Notes: generated by a model from the sequence alone, not told the origin. Shown: positions 24,436 to 44,208, numbered from the stretch's first letter. The stretch is 64,000 bases of DNA from Selaginella moellendorffii (GCF_000143415.4 NW_003314280.1:310001-374000); one strand, 5' to 3'. Translations and numbers: made by a program.

Positions 24436-24495
24436 GATTTCTCCTTCCTCCTCTCAAAAATCTGGGATTTCTCCTTCCTCCTCTCAAAAATCTGG
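24436..24495. repeat. 30-bp direct tandem repeat in the 5' UTR of EUL copy A
   Basis: Two perfect 30-bp units occupy 24436-24465 and 24466-24495 (each starts GATTTCTCCTTCC). They lie just upstream of the start codon at 24427 on the minus strand. A longer frame reading through them is open, but the ATG at 24427 begins the family-like Gly-rich region. Confidence 0.9.
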
Positions 24496-24762
24496 GAAAC
24501 CAAAAGTGGAGACCACTGAGAGAAGAAAACTTTCCCAAATGCTTATGTATTTTGAGAGAATGCGCGTGAGAAGGACAGATCGCAGCATATGCGTGGCGTC
24601 GTATGCGAATCTGTCGGAGTGGAAAAAAAAAAGATACTTTTATTTACCAGCGGGTTGATTTTTTCTTCCTGTCTCTTTCCCTGGAAAGAGGAAGAAATCA
24701 TTGAAAAACGAACTTTGGACGACACCAAACTTACGCTTGATTTAAGTAGAGTCTCTACTGCT

Positions 24763-25654
24763 TTAGAGCGGGATGATCTTCCAGAGCTGGTTCTCCTGCT
24801 TCTTCCAGCGGTACAGTACCGCGGGAGTTCCATCCTTGACTCCGCCGGATCGCTTGTCACCGCGGAACGCATCGAGGTTGAGCTTGATGTTGCTCGCCAT
24901 CCGGATGGTTCGAAAGCCACTCCCCATGTCCTCGCTTACAGTCCAAAGAACGCTCTCGTCCACCACGCGAGGATTGTAATCCACCAGCAAGACCTGCGGG
25001 TTTGCAAATCCAAAGTTTCTTCAAAGGTATGAAAATCGATCGCTAGAATACCTGCTGTAACTCCTCGGTTGCATGCTTCAGAGCCTTCCTGGTTGCCTTG
25101 TTGACGAGAGCAAACGCTGGGAATCCTTTCTCGTCTCTCACTCGAGTGCTCCAACTCATATCTTTGTACCATTGCTGCGAAAAGCAAAAAAAAAAACAGA
25201 AGGAACACGCTGGAACCAAAGAATCAGAGCAGTTCAAGAGGACCTGAGAATCATCGTGATGATTCGAAGGAACGAGCACCACTCCATCGTCGCGAACAGC
25301 CAAGCTGAAATCCATGTTGGCCTGGCAGCAAAGCTTCACGAGTTGACCGAGCTCACGGTCGGGGCGTCCCTGGTGTTCTTCGTGACGGTGGTGATCGTGG
25401 TGGTGACTGTGATGATCGTGATGATGGTGGTGGTGGTGATCGTGCTCGTACGAAGGAGCTGGATAGAGATTTGGGGGATTGGATGGAGGAGGGTATGGTG
25501 GAGCATCGAAAGCTCTGTCCTGTGAAGGAATCGGGGGATACGATCCATACGCACCTTGTGGGGGAGGATAAATGCTTGGATCGGGTGGGGGATAGTACTG
25601 ACCGCCATAGCCATAGCCGCCGTGTTCTTCGCTCCCGCCCATGCTTCTAGGCAT
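24763..25654 (-). CDS. EUL-domain lectin with His/Pro-rich N-terminus (copy B)
   Basis: Three exons on the minus strand, 25244-25654, 25052-25174 and 24763-24993, join to 765 nt (254 aa). The N-terminus is Pro/Tyr-rich with a strong histidine run (HHHHHHHDHHSHHHDHH), possibly metal-binding. The EUL domain follows: LVKLCCQANMDFSLAVRDDG, FPAFALVNKATRKALKHA, VDESVLWTVSEDMGSGFRTIR, VLYRWKKQENQLWKIIPL. It ends directly after the domain, without the tail of copy A. The start could be 25654 (MPRSMGG) or 25642 (MGGSEE). A tRNA-Lys gene lies only 62 bp upstream of the first ATG, so the promoter must overlap it or lie beyond it. Confidence 0.88.
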
Positions 25655-25716
25655 GGAAATAAAAAACAGACGACCTTTAAAGCACTGATAAAACGTGTGA
25701 CGAAGAAAACGAGGAT

Positions 25717-25790
25717 CGCCGTCCGTGGGACTCGAACCCACGACCACGTGGTTAAAAGCCACGCGCTCTACCAAACTGAGCTAGGACGGC
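25717..25790 (-). tRNA. tRNA-Lys (anticodon UUU)
   Basis: The reverse complement folds into a full cloverleaf: 7-bp acceptor stem GCCGTCC/GGACGGC with a G discriminator, D arm GCTC-AGTTTGGTA-GAGC, anticodon arm CGTGG-CTTTTAA-CCACG and T arm GTGGG-TTCGAGT-CCCAC. The anticodon is TTT. A T4 run on the minus strand (25706-25709) is the expected Pol III terminator. No intron and no encoded CCA. Confidence 0.97.
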
Positions 25791-25884
25791 ATGCTTGTGA
25801 GTTTTTGAGGGCCGGATATTAGCTGACCTACTTTATCGTTCAAATGAGTAAAATCGCGCGGGAAAATATTTCTAGGGTTGAGCG

Positions 25885-28800
25885 ATGCACGATCTCGATT
25901 GCCTCAAGGCGGTGACGCTTCTCCCGGCCGCGTTTCGGCCGATCTTCAGCTTCAGGTGTGTATGATCTAGAATTCCGGTGATGATCGATCCATCCATTGT
26001 CTTCTAGATACTTCAATTCTGTCCAGAGCGAATGCTTCAGCCAGGCATTCCTGTCCGATGACAATATCGTGGTCTCGGCGCCAACGGGAAGCGGCAAGAC
26101 AGTCCTCTTTGAGCTGTGCATCTTGCATCTTCTTAGCCGCTCCATTGGACCGGACGGACAGTTCCAGCATACCCCCGGAACGCTGAAAACTGTGAGGTCT
26201 TTACTTTTGTCGCCAATGCCGAGTCTCATGAAAGTTTTTCTCAGGTTTACGTTGCGCCTACCAGAGCGCTTGTCCAAGAGAAACTGAGGGAGTGGAAGCA
26301 AAAGTTTGGGCAAGTGCTGGGATTGAATTGCCAGGAGCTAACCGGTGATGCGGATGTGAGGCCCATGCCCGACACTGACATAATTCTCACGACGCCAGAG
26401 GTACTGGAAATGCTTCGTTCGTTCTACGTTGTTATGTTCTTCTTTTTTTTCTCATTCGTCGCATGTAGAAATTTGATTCTATAACAAGGAGGAACAAGGA
26501 TCATGGGGGCTTGAGTTTCTTCGCTGATGTTGGCCTTTTCGAGATTGACGAGGTTCACCTCCTTCACGAACCACGCGGTGCGGCACTCGAAGCCGTTGTC
26601 AGTAGAATGAAAATGCTTTGTCGGTATCCAGAGATGGGAGGGTGCCCGCTTTCCACGATTCGGTTTGTTGCTGTTTCAGCAACAATCCCAAACATTGAAG
26701 ATATCGGTACAGACGTTGATTCTTCATCGTCGAAAAACTCATTTGATTTTTCAGGTGAATGGCTGAAGGTTCCGCCTCGCGCACTGAAGAGGCACGTATA
26801 TGACCTGAGAACGTTATAGATATCTGATTTGTGTACAGGTTTGGAGAAGAAGTACGTCCCGTAAAACTGACTACGAAAGTCTTGGGTAAGTCATAGCATT
26901 TCCATACTTCCTTCCTTATATCCTCGTCTGGCAGGCTATGCTCCTGCCAAGAACGACTTTCTTTTCGAAAGGGTGAGAGCGAAGCTCTTTGTCGCTGTAT
27001 ACTAATTTTTCTAAAGCAGAGGCTACAAGGCTTTCTTTTTGGTAAAGCAGTAGATGAATAATTACTCTCGTAATGATTCTTGGTTGCAAACAGATATTAT
27101 CATGCAGGACGCGAAGGATAAGGCTGTTCTAGTATTCTGCTCCACTAGAAAGGGAGCACAAGAAGCTGCTACTACAGTAGCTCGTGCCGCTTCAAGCATG
27201 AACTTTCGCAATCCTTTCATCAAAAGTCAAGAGCACTATGAAAGATTACAGCTTGCTGCAAGGTCTTCGAAGGACAAGCATTTACAAGAATGCATAAGAT
27301 GTGGAGGTGAGCCAACTTGAAGCTTGTTTTGATCACCTTGCGACTTTCGCTTTTCAGTTGGCTTTCACAATGGTGGTATGGACATGATAGAACGGAGCCT
27401 TGTCGAAAATCTGTTTCTAAGGGGAGATATTCATATTCTGTGTACTACAAACACGCTTGCGCATGGAGTTAATCTCCCTGCTCACACAGTCATCATAAAA
27501 TCGACACAGTACTTGTAAGTGAACTTGTAGTCTTGATTTTATTCTTGCCTTTTCATTTCTTATTTCATTTAGTAACAAAGACAAAGGCTGTTACACGGAA
27601 TACGAAAGATCGACGCTTGTGCAGGTATGCAAACGTTATTGGTCAAGCTTTTCCCTCTGACACTGTTCTCTAAGATGTGTGGACGGGCTGGCCGTCCTCA
27701 ATTTGACGATAACGGCCTTGTTATTATAATGACACGAAGAGACACGGTATCTTTGCTAAATTCTTCATTAGAGACGAACTAAATAACTTCACAGGTCCAT
27801 CTTTACGAGAATCTTCTTTCTGGATCGGAAGTTGTGGAGTCAGAGTATGTTTAAATCATCCTCTTATCCATTGTTAGTTTCTCGATTCCAGGTTACTTCC
27901 TGCAATAGCGGAGCACTTGAACGCTGAAATAGTTTTGATGACCGTGTCGGACGTTAGTTTGGCAATTGAGTGGCTGAAAGCTTCTTTCCTATACGTCAGA
28001 ATAAAAAAAGTAAGATGGTTTTTTAGCTTTTACTACTTGTAACTCGAAGGTTTCTCTTTATTTCAGAATCCTCAGCACTATAAGGTCGATAGAGCTCGTG
28101 AAGATCATCTCGAAAATCATCTCAAAGGTTATAAGAGCAATTTTAATTCCGAAAGGTACTAATAGTTTACCTTAGAAATTTGTCTGAGGAATGTCAACGA
28201 ACTGGCTGAGTTCCGACTTGTTGAAACTGATGAATATGGATTTCAGCTGAAGCCTCTAGGTACATTACTATGATACCTCACGTAATATAATTCTGTCACA
28301 GAACCAGGACGCCTAATGGCGAAGTACTATTTGGACTTCAGCACAATGAAGGAAATAACCAAGGCACCAATCAAGTGTGCTGTCGAAGATATGATCTATA
28401 CTTTGGCCAAGTCACAAGAACTTTCATGTGAGTTCTGAATGCTGTCGAACTTATTTGACGATGAACGTGTATCAGGGATCCAGCTCAGGCGAAACGAGAA
28501 GAAACTACTGAATGATATAAATGGGGATACAACTGGTAAAATCAAGTACCACGTTCTGGGAGTGAACGGGAAGATTAAAAAGCGCATTCAATCACGAGAA
28601 GAAAAGATCTTTCTTCTGATTAATGATGCTTTGTCGGGAGATCCATCCACGCTAGACTTCACTATGAGTCAGGTATGCAATTTCACATATTTAACCTTTT
28701 TCATCGTAGGAAACAGGACGTGACTGCTATCTGTACAAATGGAACCCGCATTTCCCGTTGTATGAGCGAATACTTTAGGTTCATGAAGCGTTTCAAGGAA

Positions 28801-30687
28801 ACTGTGACTGCCTTGAAGCTAGCAAAATGTATTCATGAAAGGCTTTGGGAAGACAGTTCTTATCAGCTTAAACAACTAGCTGGGGTGGGAATGGTTACTG
28901 CCAAGGTACCGAGTGTTAAAACTAATGTGAGGATGACATATTTGGTTCTGGCTGCAGGCATTTCTTCAGTCCGGAATCGATTCATTCGATAAACTAGCGA
29001 AAGCGGACCCAAGGAAGCTGGAAGCTATTACTGGGCGAAAATATCCTTTTGGCAACCAAGTCAAAGAAGCACTGGACAAACTTCCTCCCAGAATAGACAT
29101 GAAGCTAATCGAGACTCGACGGAATACATCTGGAAATCATGAGCTTACACTGATATTAACACGTCCGGGAAAGACAACGGCTTCTATGTGCAATGTTGCA
29201 CACTTGGTAAGCGGGTCGAGAGTCGGGCTTATTTATTTCGTTATGCTCGTAGGTTGTGGGAAGCGAAAAAACGAATCGGCTTTACTACTATGAGAGAATA
29301 AGGTAGCAATCTTCTATATAGTCTATCTCACTTATGCTAGCGCAATTCTGTGCAGGGTTGAACAGTTTTCCAGGTTATTATGTTTTGCTGATCTTAAGCT
29401 TTCATAGCTCAGTAGCTGATCTTGTTTCCTTCAACAGCCCGTACTCCGTTTCTTTATCTATAGAACGTAATGCGGGTAAGGACGTGGACGTGGACGCTGC
29501 TCTCATTTCCGAAACTTATGGTATATGGTATATGGAACTTCAAATGACGCGATTAAAACTCTTTTCTTTTGTAGTTGGGATCGACCTTGTGGAGAAGCTA
29601 TCATTGAGAAACTTCGTGAAAGCCAGCATGGTCACTGAACGATCAGTCCAGAATAAAAACCAACGAAGCGAAGAACCTGGCTGTTTGTATGTGCTTACTG
29701 AAAACATAAACTTTGTATTCACCAGGGTATTGCAGGCCCAGTTTCCAGCTGATTCCTGATGGCGAAGATGCACAACTTCCCGTCAGCAAAGAGAATCGCT
29801 TTTCGGGAGATCAGATCTTTGACCACATCAACGGGAAGTCCAGGTCTCTCTCAGCTCAGCTGAATTCACAAAACAGTTCTCAGCTGCAAAAGACGCTTGA
29901 TGTTGCTCCTGTGACAAGCGTGGTCAATAGACAATATCAACGTCTGGACGTGGATGTTTGTAGTCCAGCAACTGAAATCCTCGGTAATCTAGACGTGCAG
30001 TTTATATATTGACTTGGATCTTTTCAGGTAGCACTCAGTTGGGATTTTCTTCTCCAGTCCAGAACGGGCGTTCTCAATACAAAAGACAGCATCATCCAGA
30101 TTCGGCAGTGGAACAAAGCGGTAAACACTGCATTCCAGCCTTTTCCGCAAGCAAGCTTCCTCGAATTGCCTTTAATTTGGATCATTTGGATCCTGCTCGA
30201 AATAATCGCTCTGAACGTCGTGCGGAAATTCCGCCTTCCAGGTTGGCAAGCTTGTGGTGATCGCATCTAATCTCCACATTTTTGCAGAGTGTTCGATGTC
30301 TTCGAGTTCCCTGGAACGCCGTCAGAGCCTCGCGCTAAGGAGCCTCGAAACAAGGAGCTTGAAGCTTCAAGGTTTGATGGCTTTTATTTGTCGAATAAGC
30401 TAACACAAATACAGGCCGATGGCAGGCACTCCAGGTTTTCAATATTCAGCAAGCTGCTCTCCAAGGTATATTATCTTCATTTTGTTTACATACCTTTACA
30501 GCGCAAGTATTTACAGGCCCGAAAGTTCTTGTTTTACTCCAGTTCCAGCTCCTCCGGCGCTAAAATCTCCGAAAACCTGTGCCATGGAGGCTTCAAGGTG
30601 GGCTTTGCTTTTGATGTTTCAACATTTCTCTTCACGTGTTTGTGTTGCAGGCTGGATGTGTTTACGAGCATTTTTTCTTTTCTATGA
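25885..30687 (+). CDS. MER3: MER3/HFM1 meiotic DNA helicase
   Basis: This Ski2-like/Sec63-family ATP-dependent DNA helicase promotes class I crossovers in meiosis. The start MHDLDCLKAVTLLPAAF is followed by IFSFRYFNSVQSECF and motif I SAPTGSGKT (exon 1 25885-25955, exon 2 from 26008). Other motifs along the gene are VYVAPTRALVQEK (Ia), FEIDEVHLLHEP (II, DEVH), VSATIPN (III), TTNTLAHGVNLPAHTVI (V) and QMCGRAGRPQFDD (VI). A winged-helix and Sec63-like region follows (to about 29,200). The Ser-rich tail has several short exons, the last ending RLDVFTSIFSFL at the TGA 30685-30687. The many introns are about 50-70 bp. The stop lies 50 bp before the DHX35 ATG. Confidence 0.93.
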
Positions 30688-30737
30688 AATGCAAACATAT
30701 AAATTTTGGGTTTAGGGTTCCTGGATTCTTGCTAACA

Positions 30738-33995
<3,258 letters not shown>

Positions 33996-34644
33996 GCAGC
34001 TACACACGTCCGCTCCAAGCAAGAGGGAGCACGTAAAAGCTAAAGTTACGAATGCGACTAGCCGTGCAACTCGGACCGTGGGGACTCTTGCTCGCTCCTC
34101 GGCACGGGAGTCTCTTGGGAAAGACGTGGGTTAAAAGAGCATATCATCCGCCGCTTGGACAATACTCGACAAAGTGCAACGCATCCAACAAATGGGGACG
34201 GGGGGTGCGGATGTAACTGGCCTGACTCGGGAGCGCACGTGGACGCCACGTTGGTTCAGCGGCCAGCATTCTTTTCATGAGGATCATCAGTCCGGCCTTC
34301 GGTTTTCCACTTTATTCCTGCGGTGTGGAAGCTGCGGAATGGGATTTGATGCAAAGGGGAGTGGGCGAAGAAGCGAAAAAGAAGAACAGAGTTATGTACG
34401 TGAGTGAGAGGGGCCTGGACACACTCGCTGGTGCTGAATCTAGACTAGATCCTTCAGGTAGTTCAGAGGGGTCCTGGATGGGTGGTGGGGCTGGCCTCGG
34501 GGCTGTTGCTGCTACTACTGCTGCTGCACTGCTCTCTCCTGCAAAGTCACTATTTGGGGGGTGTGTGTAAGTTGGAGCTTATCTGCAGCGTTGTTTTTTC
34601 TGGAGGGGGAGGGAGGGGGAAAGTCACTTCCTTTATATTGGAGG
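33996..34644. other. Intergenic region between DHX35 and the DUF1685 gene
   Basis: This is the DHX35 3' UTR followed by the promoter and 5' UTR of the next gene. The part after 34480 has G/T-rich and CTGCT microsatellite-like sequence and could be a long 5' leader. No supported coding region; the frames open here are short or continue out of frame with the DUF1685 start. Confidence 0.5.
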
Positions 34645-35657
34645 ATGAAGGGGAGCAACTACACTGCTGCTACTTCTGGCTCCTCATCATCGTCGTCCGG
34701 GAGAAGCAGCTTTTGTTCCGGTTTGGGGATCATCAAGGATTTCCTGAGCAGTGCCGGGATCCTCTTCTCGTCTCTGGCTAGAGGCTCCACCAGGTTGCTG
34801 CCGGGGGCTAGGCATGAGCCGACGAGCAACAGGACCAGCAGCAGGAGGAGGCGGAGGAGCATTTCTCCCGATGACAGGGAAATGCATGAACTGGACAGCC
34901 ACTTGAGCAGGCCTTTTGCCAGCTTTGGTTCCTACAGACAGAGACACGGCGACGAGCTTACAATCCACAGCGAGCACAAGACCGGAATGTCAGTAAAAGC
35001 GCCGGCAAAGTTAGCACCAACAACAGCGACCGAGCAAGCCGCCGCCACCACCACACCTCCCAGGCGCTACCACAGGCAAACCAGCGCCAAGATGAGCACC
35101 TGGAGCACCGAGATTGACCACGACAGAGAATGGGAGCGCAGAAAAGGCTTGATAAACTCGTCATCCACCAAGAAGAAAGTGGTGGAAAGATGCGTATCTG
35201 ACTGCACGGGCATGCGCAGTAGCAATAGCGTCGAGCATGTCCGCACCAGGAGCTTAACTGATGCCGATCTAGACGAGCTGCGGGGATGCATTGATCTGGG
35301 ATTTGGATTCAAGAACGAGGCCGACCCGGAGCTGTGGAAGACGCTGCCGGCACTAGAGCTGTGTTATGCCATCACGCAGCAGCTCAAGGAGGTCCAGCGG
35401 CCATCGCCGGTATCGCCACTCGCAGATGCCGGAGACTTTTCTTCCGAGAGTGGTGGCGACGACAGCCTCGAGAGCTCTCCCACATTCTCGTCGTGGCAGA
35501 TTGCAAGTCCCGGTAAGTCGCAAACTCTATCTCTCGTGAATCCTCTCATTCTCACGCCTGTGTTTGTCAATTTCCAGGGGATCGTCCACAAGAAGTGAAG
35601 ACGCGATTACGGCATTGGGCCCGAGCGGTGGCATGCACCGTGAGGCAAAGCTTGTGA
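34645..35657 (+). CDS. DUF1685 family protein
   Basis: Two exons, 34645-35512 and 35578-35657, join to 948 nt (315 aa). The C-terminal half carries the DUF1685 signature: SLTDADLDELRGCIDLGFGF, then LPALELCYAITQQL, then SWQIASPGD and PQEVKTRLRHWARAVACTVRQ. The last block is created by the splice, which confirms the intron. The N-terminal half is Ser/Arg-rich and likely disordered (SSRRRRRSISPDD). The family is plant-specific with no established biochemical function. The chosen Met (MKGSNYTAAT) is the second in the frame; an upstream Met at 34561 would add 28 less convincing residues. Confidence 0.88.
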
Positions 35658-36250
35658 GGCAGGAAGTTGAAAGAAGAAATCTCTCTAGGAGGTGAGAGCG
35701 TGTAATAAGTTTAGAGTGATCCATGACAATCCTCATTTCGTTCTCGAGTGTTCTTTTAGATCGAACACTCTCGCTTTACAAGTTTTCTGGATCGATCCAC
35801 AAAGTTCTCAAAAAGTCTGTCAAAAGTTGAAGAACGAATGATTCAGCATGATTGATCCAGAAAAATGCGCTGTGGCACAAATCGGCTGGTGTTCGCTCTG
35901 GAAGACTTAACGCCCGGCCGGAAGAACAAAATAAATTGCCTTGTCGTCCACCAAGATGATAACAATAATAATAAAAACGCCATGGATATCTGTCCTCTAG
36001 CAGCCGCCGCAAGCTTGCGATTGACTGCGATCACTCCCAGCGTGGCGGACAGAGCTATACGAATCAATCCAATCCAATCTCTCCCGCGGCAGGTGTCAAG
36101 CGAGCGCTACACGAGACAAAATCACTGGAAACAAAAGCGAGAAGACAAACAAATCATCAGTGAAAACAAAGAAGAACAATTCAATCTAAGCAACTTACCT
36201 CGAAACGAAAAGAACAAAAGAGAGAGAGTTACACTGTGGAGATCTCCTCC
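35658..36250. other. Convergent 3' region between DUF1685 and ISY1
   Basis: Two genes point toward each other here, so the stretch should hold both 3' UTRs. A long open frame on the plus strand (from about 35865) has A-rich, unstructured composition and no motif; I treat it as non-coding. Confidence 0.5.
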
Positions 36251-37153
36251 TCATCGCTTGATGTTGAGCATCTCCTTGGCCTCCGACTGCTCCTCCAGGA
36301 TGTCCTCGCTCGCGTACTTGCTCAGCAAGTCCTTCTTCTTCTTCTCCAGCAAGAGCCGCGCAATCTCCTCGTTGTCCGGCACGGGGACATGAGCCACAAA
36401 CTCCCTCCCATCCACCGCCGCCACCCCCGCCGCCGCCACTCCTCCGCCATCCTCCGCCACCGCCGCCTCGCCCTCCAGCAGCACCGGCACCGACTTCACC
36501 ACCACCACATTCCCACTCTTGATGCTCTTCTTGGCCTCGCTCTTCACCGCCTCCACCCGGTGCCACTTCCGGAGCTCCTCCTCGCGCATCCTCGCCTCCG
36601 CCACCCTCTCCACCTCCACCAGCATTCCATCCTCCTCGTCCCGGTAGCCATAGTAGTCAGCATCGATGCACTTAAACATGTCGTGCCTCGACCGCTTCTT
36701 CTTGCTCTCCTTGGGCTTGTCAAAGAGCTCCTTGACCCCGGGGAGATTCTTGGCGGCTCCAAAGTACCTGTAGCCCGGGCCGCGGCCGGTGGGCATGGCG
36801 ATCTCGGGCGCCTCGTTGCCGTCCTCGTCCGTGATCTTGGGCGCGAACTTGCGGTGGTCCTGGCCGCCCAGCTCCACGATCCGGACCTCCCAGTGCCACT
36901 TCTCGCGGATGAGCTTGTTGATCTCGTCGTTCATCTCGCGCAGCCGGTGCTCGTCGATGCCCGGGTTCTGGATGTCCATCACCTTCTTGCCGATCTCGCG
37001 GATGACGTCGATACGCCAGCGGTCGGCCTGGGCGAGGTCGCGGCACTGCGACGCCAGGTAGGGGCGCCGCTTCTTCGGGGGGCGCTTCTCCTCCTCCTTG
37101 GCGGCCAGGAAGCGATTGAGCATCGACTGCGCCTTCTCCTCATTGCGCGCCAT
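36251..37153 (-). CDS. ISY1: Pre-mRNA splicing factor ISY1
   Basis: A 300-residue intronless frame starts MARNEEKAQSMLNRFLAAK, nearly invariant in ISY1. It continues with RRPYLASQCRDLAQADRWR, IREIGKKVMDIQNPG, IDEHRLREMNDEINKLIREK, WHWEVRIVELGG and GRGPGYRYFGAAKNLPGVKELF. ISY1 is an NTC-associated spliceosome protein of the catalytic complexes. The C-terminal part is Glu/Lys/Arg-rich with a long helix and a KKKKDLLSKYASEDILEEQ end. Lack of introns contrasts with most neighbours. GC-rich codon use is marked. A telo-box pair (AACCCTAAAA 37211-37220 and AAAACCCTAA 37234-37243) lies just upstream of its start. Confidence 0.96.
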   Translation of the reverse strand: MARNEEKAQSMLNRFLAAKEEEKRPPKKRRPYLASQCRDLAQADRWRIDVIREIGKKVMDIQNPGIDEHRLREMNDEINKLIREKWHWEVRIVELGGQDHRKFAPKITDEDGNEAPEIAMPTGRGPGYRYFGAAKNLPGVKELFDKPKESKKKRSRHDMFKCIDADYYGYRDEEDGMLVEVERVAEARMREEELRKWHRVEAVKSEAKKSIKSGNVVVVKSVPVLLEGEAAVAEDGGGVAAAGVAAVDGREFVAHVPVPDNEEIARLLLEKKKKDLLSKYASEDILEEQSEAKEMLNIKR

Positions 37154-37266
37154 GGCTGGGGATGCGACGAGCTCTTACGCAGCGTACCTGGAGGGAGAAA
37201 TCGATCGAAGAACCCTAAAATGTTTGCCCCGCTAAAACCCTAATTTGATAAAACAAAAAGAAATGA

Positions 37267-37339
37267 CGACCTCACTGGGGATCGAACCCAGAATCTCTGG
37301 TTCCGTAGACCAGCGCCTTATCCTTTGGGCCATGAGGTC
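37267..37339 (-). tRNA. tRNA-Arg (anticodon ACG)
   Basis: The reverse complement gives acceptor GACCTCA-like stem pairing (GACCTC/GAGGTC), D arm with GGATAAGGC, anticodon arm CTGGT-CTACGGA-ACCAG, and T arm CTGGG-TTCGATC-CCCAG. The anticodon is ACG (read as ICG). A T5 run at 37255-37259 on the minus strand is the Pol III terminator. It closely resembles plant tRNA-Arg(ACG). Confidence 0.97.
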
Positions 37340-37445
37340 ATTACGCCCTTAACCATTAATTTATTGTTGCCCAACTGGTATTCACTAATTTATGGTATTT
37401 GACTGTGGCATCAAGTAGAATACGTTCTCTTATTACTCTTAGATA

Positions 37446-37637
37446 TCAGGAATCCAATTCTCTGATTATTCTCTCGAATATGGCCTCAAGTTCTCTTAAG
37501 TTTCTATAAGACATCCTCTGGAGTTCCTCCAACTCTTCCTGGGCCTCGTCAAACTCCCATATCACCACTGCCAATCTTTCAAATGGATCTGGATCTGGAG
37601 CTGGAGCGCTCTCGTTGTCCACGCACGACTTACACAT
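37446..37637 (-). CDS. Small acidic helical protein or exon, hypothetical
   Basis: A 63-codon frame from ATG 37637 (MCKSCVDNESAPAP) ends RIIRELDS before a stop at 37446. It is rich in Glu/Leu (DEAQEELEELQRMSYRNLRELEAIFE), reading as one long amphipathic helix. An in-frame extension upstream lacks an ATG. It may be the last exon of a small gene or chance; there is no family match I can name. Confidence 0.25.
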   Translation of the reverse strand: MCKSCVDNESAPAPDPDPFERLAVVIWEFDEAQEELEELQRMSYRNLRELEAIFERIIRELDS

Positions 37638-37923
37638 GGAGAATAAAAAAGGGTTTACGTTTTGGACAAAAGACGCCTTTAAATAAGATACCAAGAATAT
37701 TCTCTCAAGATTCGCCTTTCACAGACGTGGCCACAATGTTATCTCTTCAACTCCGGGCTTGCCTCAGAGGGACTTCTCAATAGATTTATATAACTTTCAG
37801 GATGCCTTTCTCACGCGCTTCACTCTGAAAGTTCTTACGATCTTTGTACAAAGATAGTATTTTAACTTACGAGTCGTGGAAAATCTCCAAACTTTTCTTT
37901 CCAGCAAGAGTGTGCTCGCCTAT

Positions 37924-43344
<5,421 letters not shown>

Positions 43345-44208
43345 ATGCCTCTATATTATATGATTGTACTAATGATTTTACTATTTAACCTTTCAAATTT
43401 GAGTTATAGTTTTATTGAAACTAAATTTGGAAAAAATAATGAAATAAAGGTTGATGATATGAATTTGATTATAGAAGGTTTTTCAAATTTAATAAAACTA
43501 GTTGCACGCACTAATATAGATTACCCATCAGACTGGTTTAATATAGATTACATTCCTCTTTCAAGAGGAATGGCTGTTATCAAAATAATAAGAACATGTG
43601 GTGCATATACTACAGCAAAACCAACAGCTGTTTATAATAGCTTTCGTAATATTATAAAGGATAGTAAAAGTGTGATAATAGAAACAGCTGCAGAGTGGGC
43701 TATTTTAAGAGCAAAGTCATATATGATTTCTTATAGCTTAGATGGTCTATCTGAACCTGAATTTTACGAAAAAACTTATAATATAAAGTCATTATCAACA
43801 TGTAATTTATTTTTCAGCAGTTTAATGAGTGGAAAACCTTTTAATATCCTATTTTCTACACATGTTTTAATTTCTCCGAACAAGAAAAATATATTATATT
43901 TACAAAGTGATTGCAACTTAGTTTTATTCTCAGGAATAAATCAAATCTGGGATTCTAAGTCAGGAAGAAATAGGGTATTATTTTGTAGCCTTAGGATGGA
44001 AAATAATGGAAATTTAATTTTACAATCTGACAAGAAGGTAGAATGGTTAATAATCAATAAGTACTGTTTAAAATTTCCTAATTGTTATTATGCCTCTATA
44101 CTGAAAGTTCAAGATGATTGTAACTTAGTAATATATTCTCTAAAATATCCAAATATTCCTACTTGGGATTCACAATCAAATAATCATAAATTATGTCTAA
44201 CTACTTAA
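43345..44208 (+). CDS. Secreted protein with C-terminal bulb-type (GNA-like) lectin domain
   Basis: An intronless 287-residue frame starts with a clear signal-peptide-like segment (MPLYYMIVLMILLFNLSNLS). Residues about 165-285 carry mannose-binding GNA/bulb lectin motifs of the QxDxNxVxY type: QSDCNLVLF at 187-195, a weaker GNLILQSDK at 222-230, and QDDCNLVIY at 256-264, with WDS after the first and last. The N-terminal domain of about 140 residues (DDMNLIIEGFSNLIKLVART to AEWAILRAKSYMISYS) is not one I recognise. Codons are extremely AT-rich, unlike the genes in the left half. It lies among transposon remains, so it may be a horizontally acquired or orphan gene; being fully open argues that it is functional or recent. 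Confidence 0.7.
   Translation: MPLYYMIVLMILLFNLSNLSYSFIETKFGKNNEIKVDDMNLIIEGFSNLIKLVARTNIDYPSDWFNIDYIPLSRGMAVIKIIRTCGAYTTAKPTAVYNSFRNIIKDSKSVIIETAAEWAILRAKSYMISYSLDGLSEPEFYEKTYNIKSLSTCNLFFSSLMSGKPFNILFSTHVLISPNKKNILYLQSDCNLVLFSGINQIWDSKSGRNRVLFCSLRMENNGNLILQSDKKVEWLIINKYCLKFPNCYYASILKVQDDCNLVIYSLKYPNIPTWDSQSNNHKLCLTT

Noticed and set aside
35865-36392. 175-codon plus-strand frame between DUF1685 and ISY1.
   Set aside because: It is A-rich with no motif and runs into the antisense of ISY1; better explained as convergent UTRs.
36236-37243. Long plus-strand frame (335 codons, Leu/His/Arg-rich) opposite ISY1.
   Set aside because: It is the antisense reading of the strongly conserved ISY1 frame and has no domain of its own.
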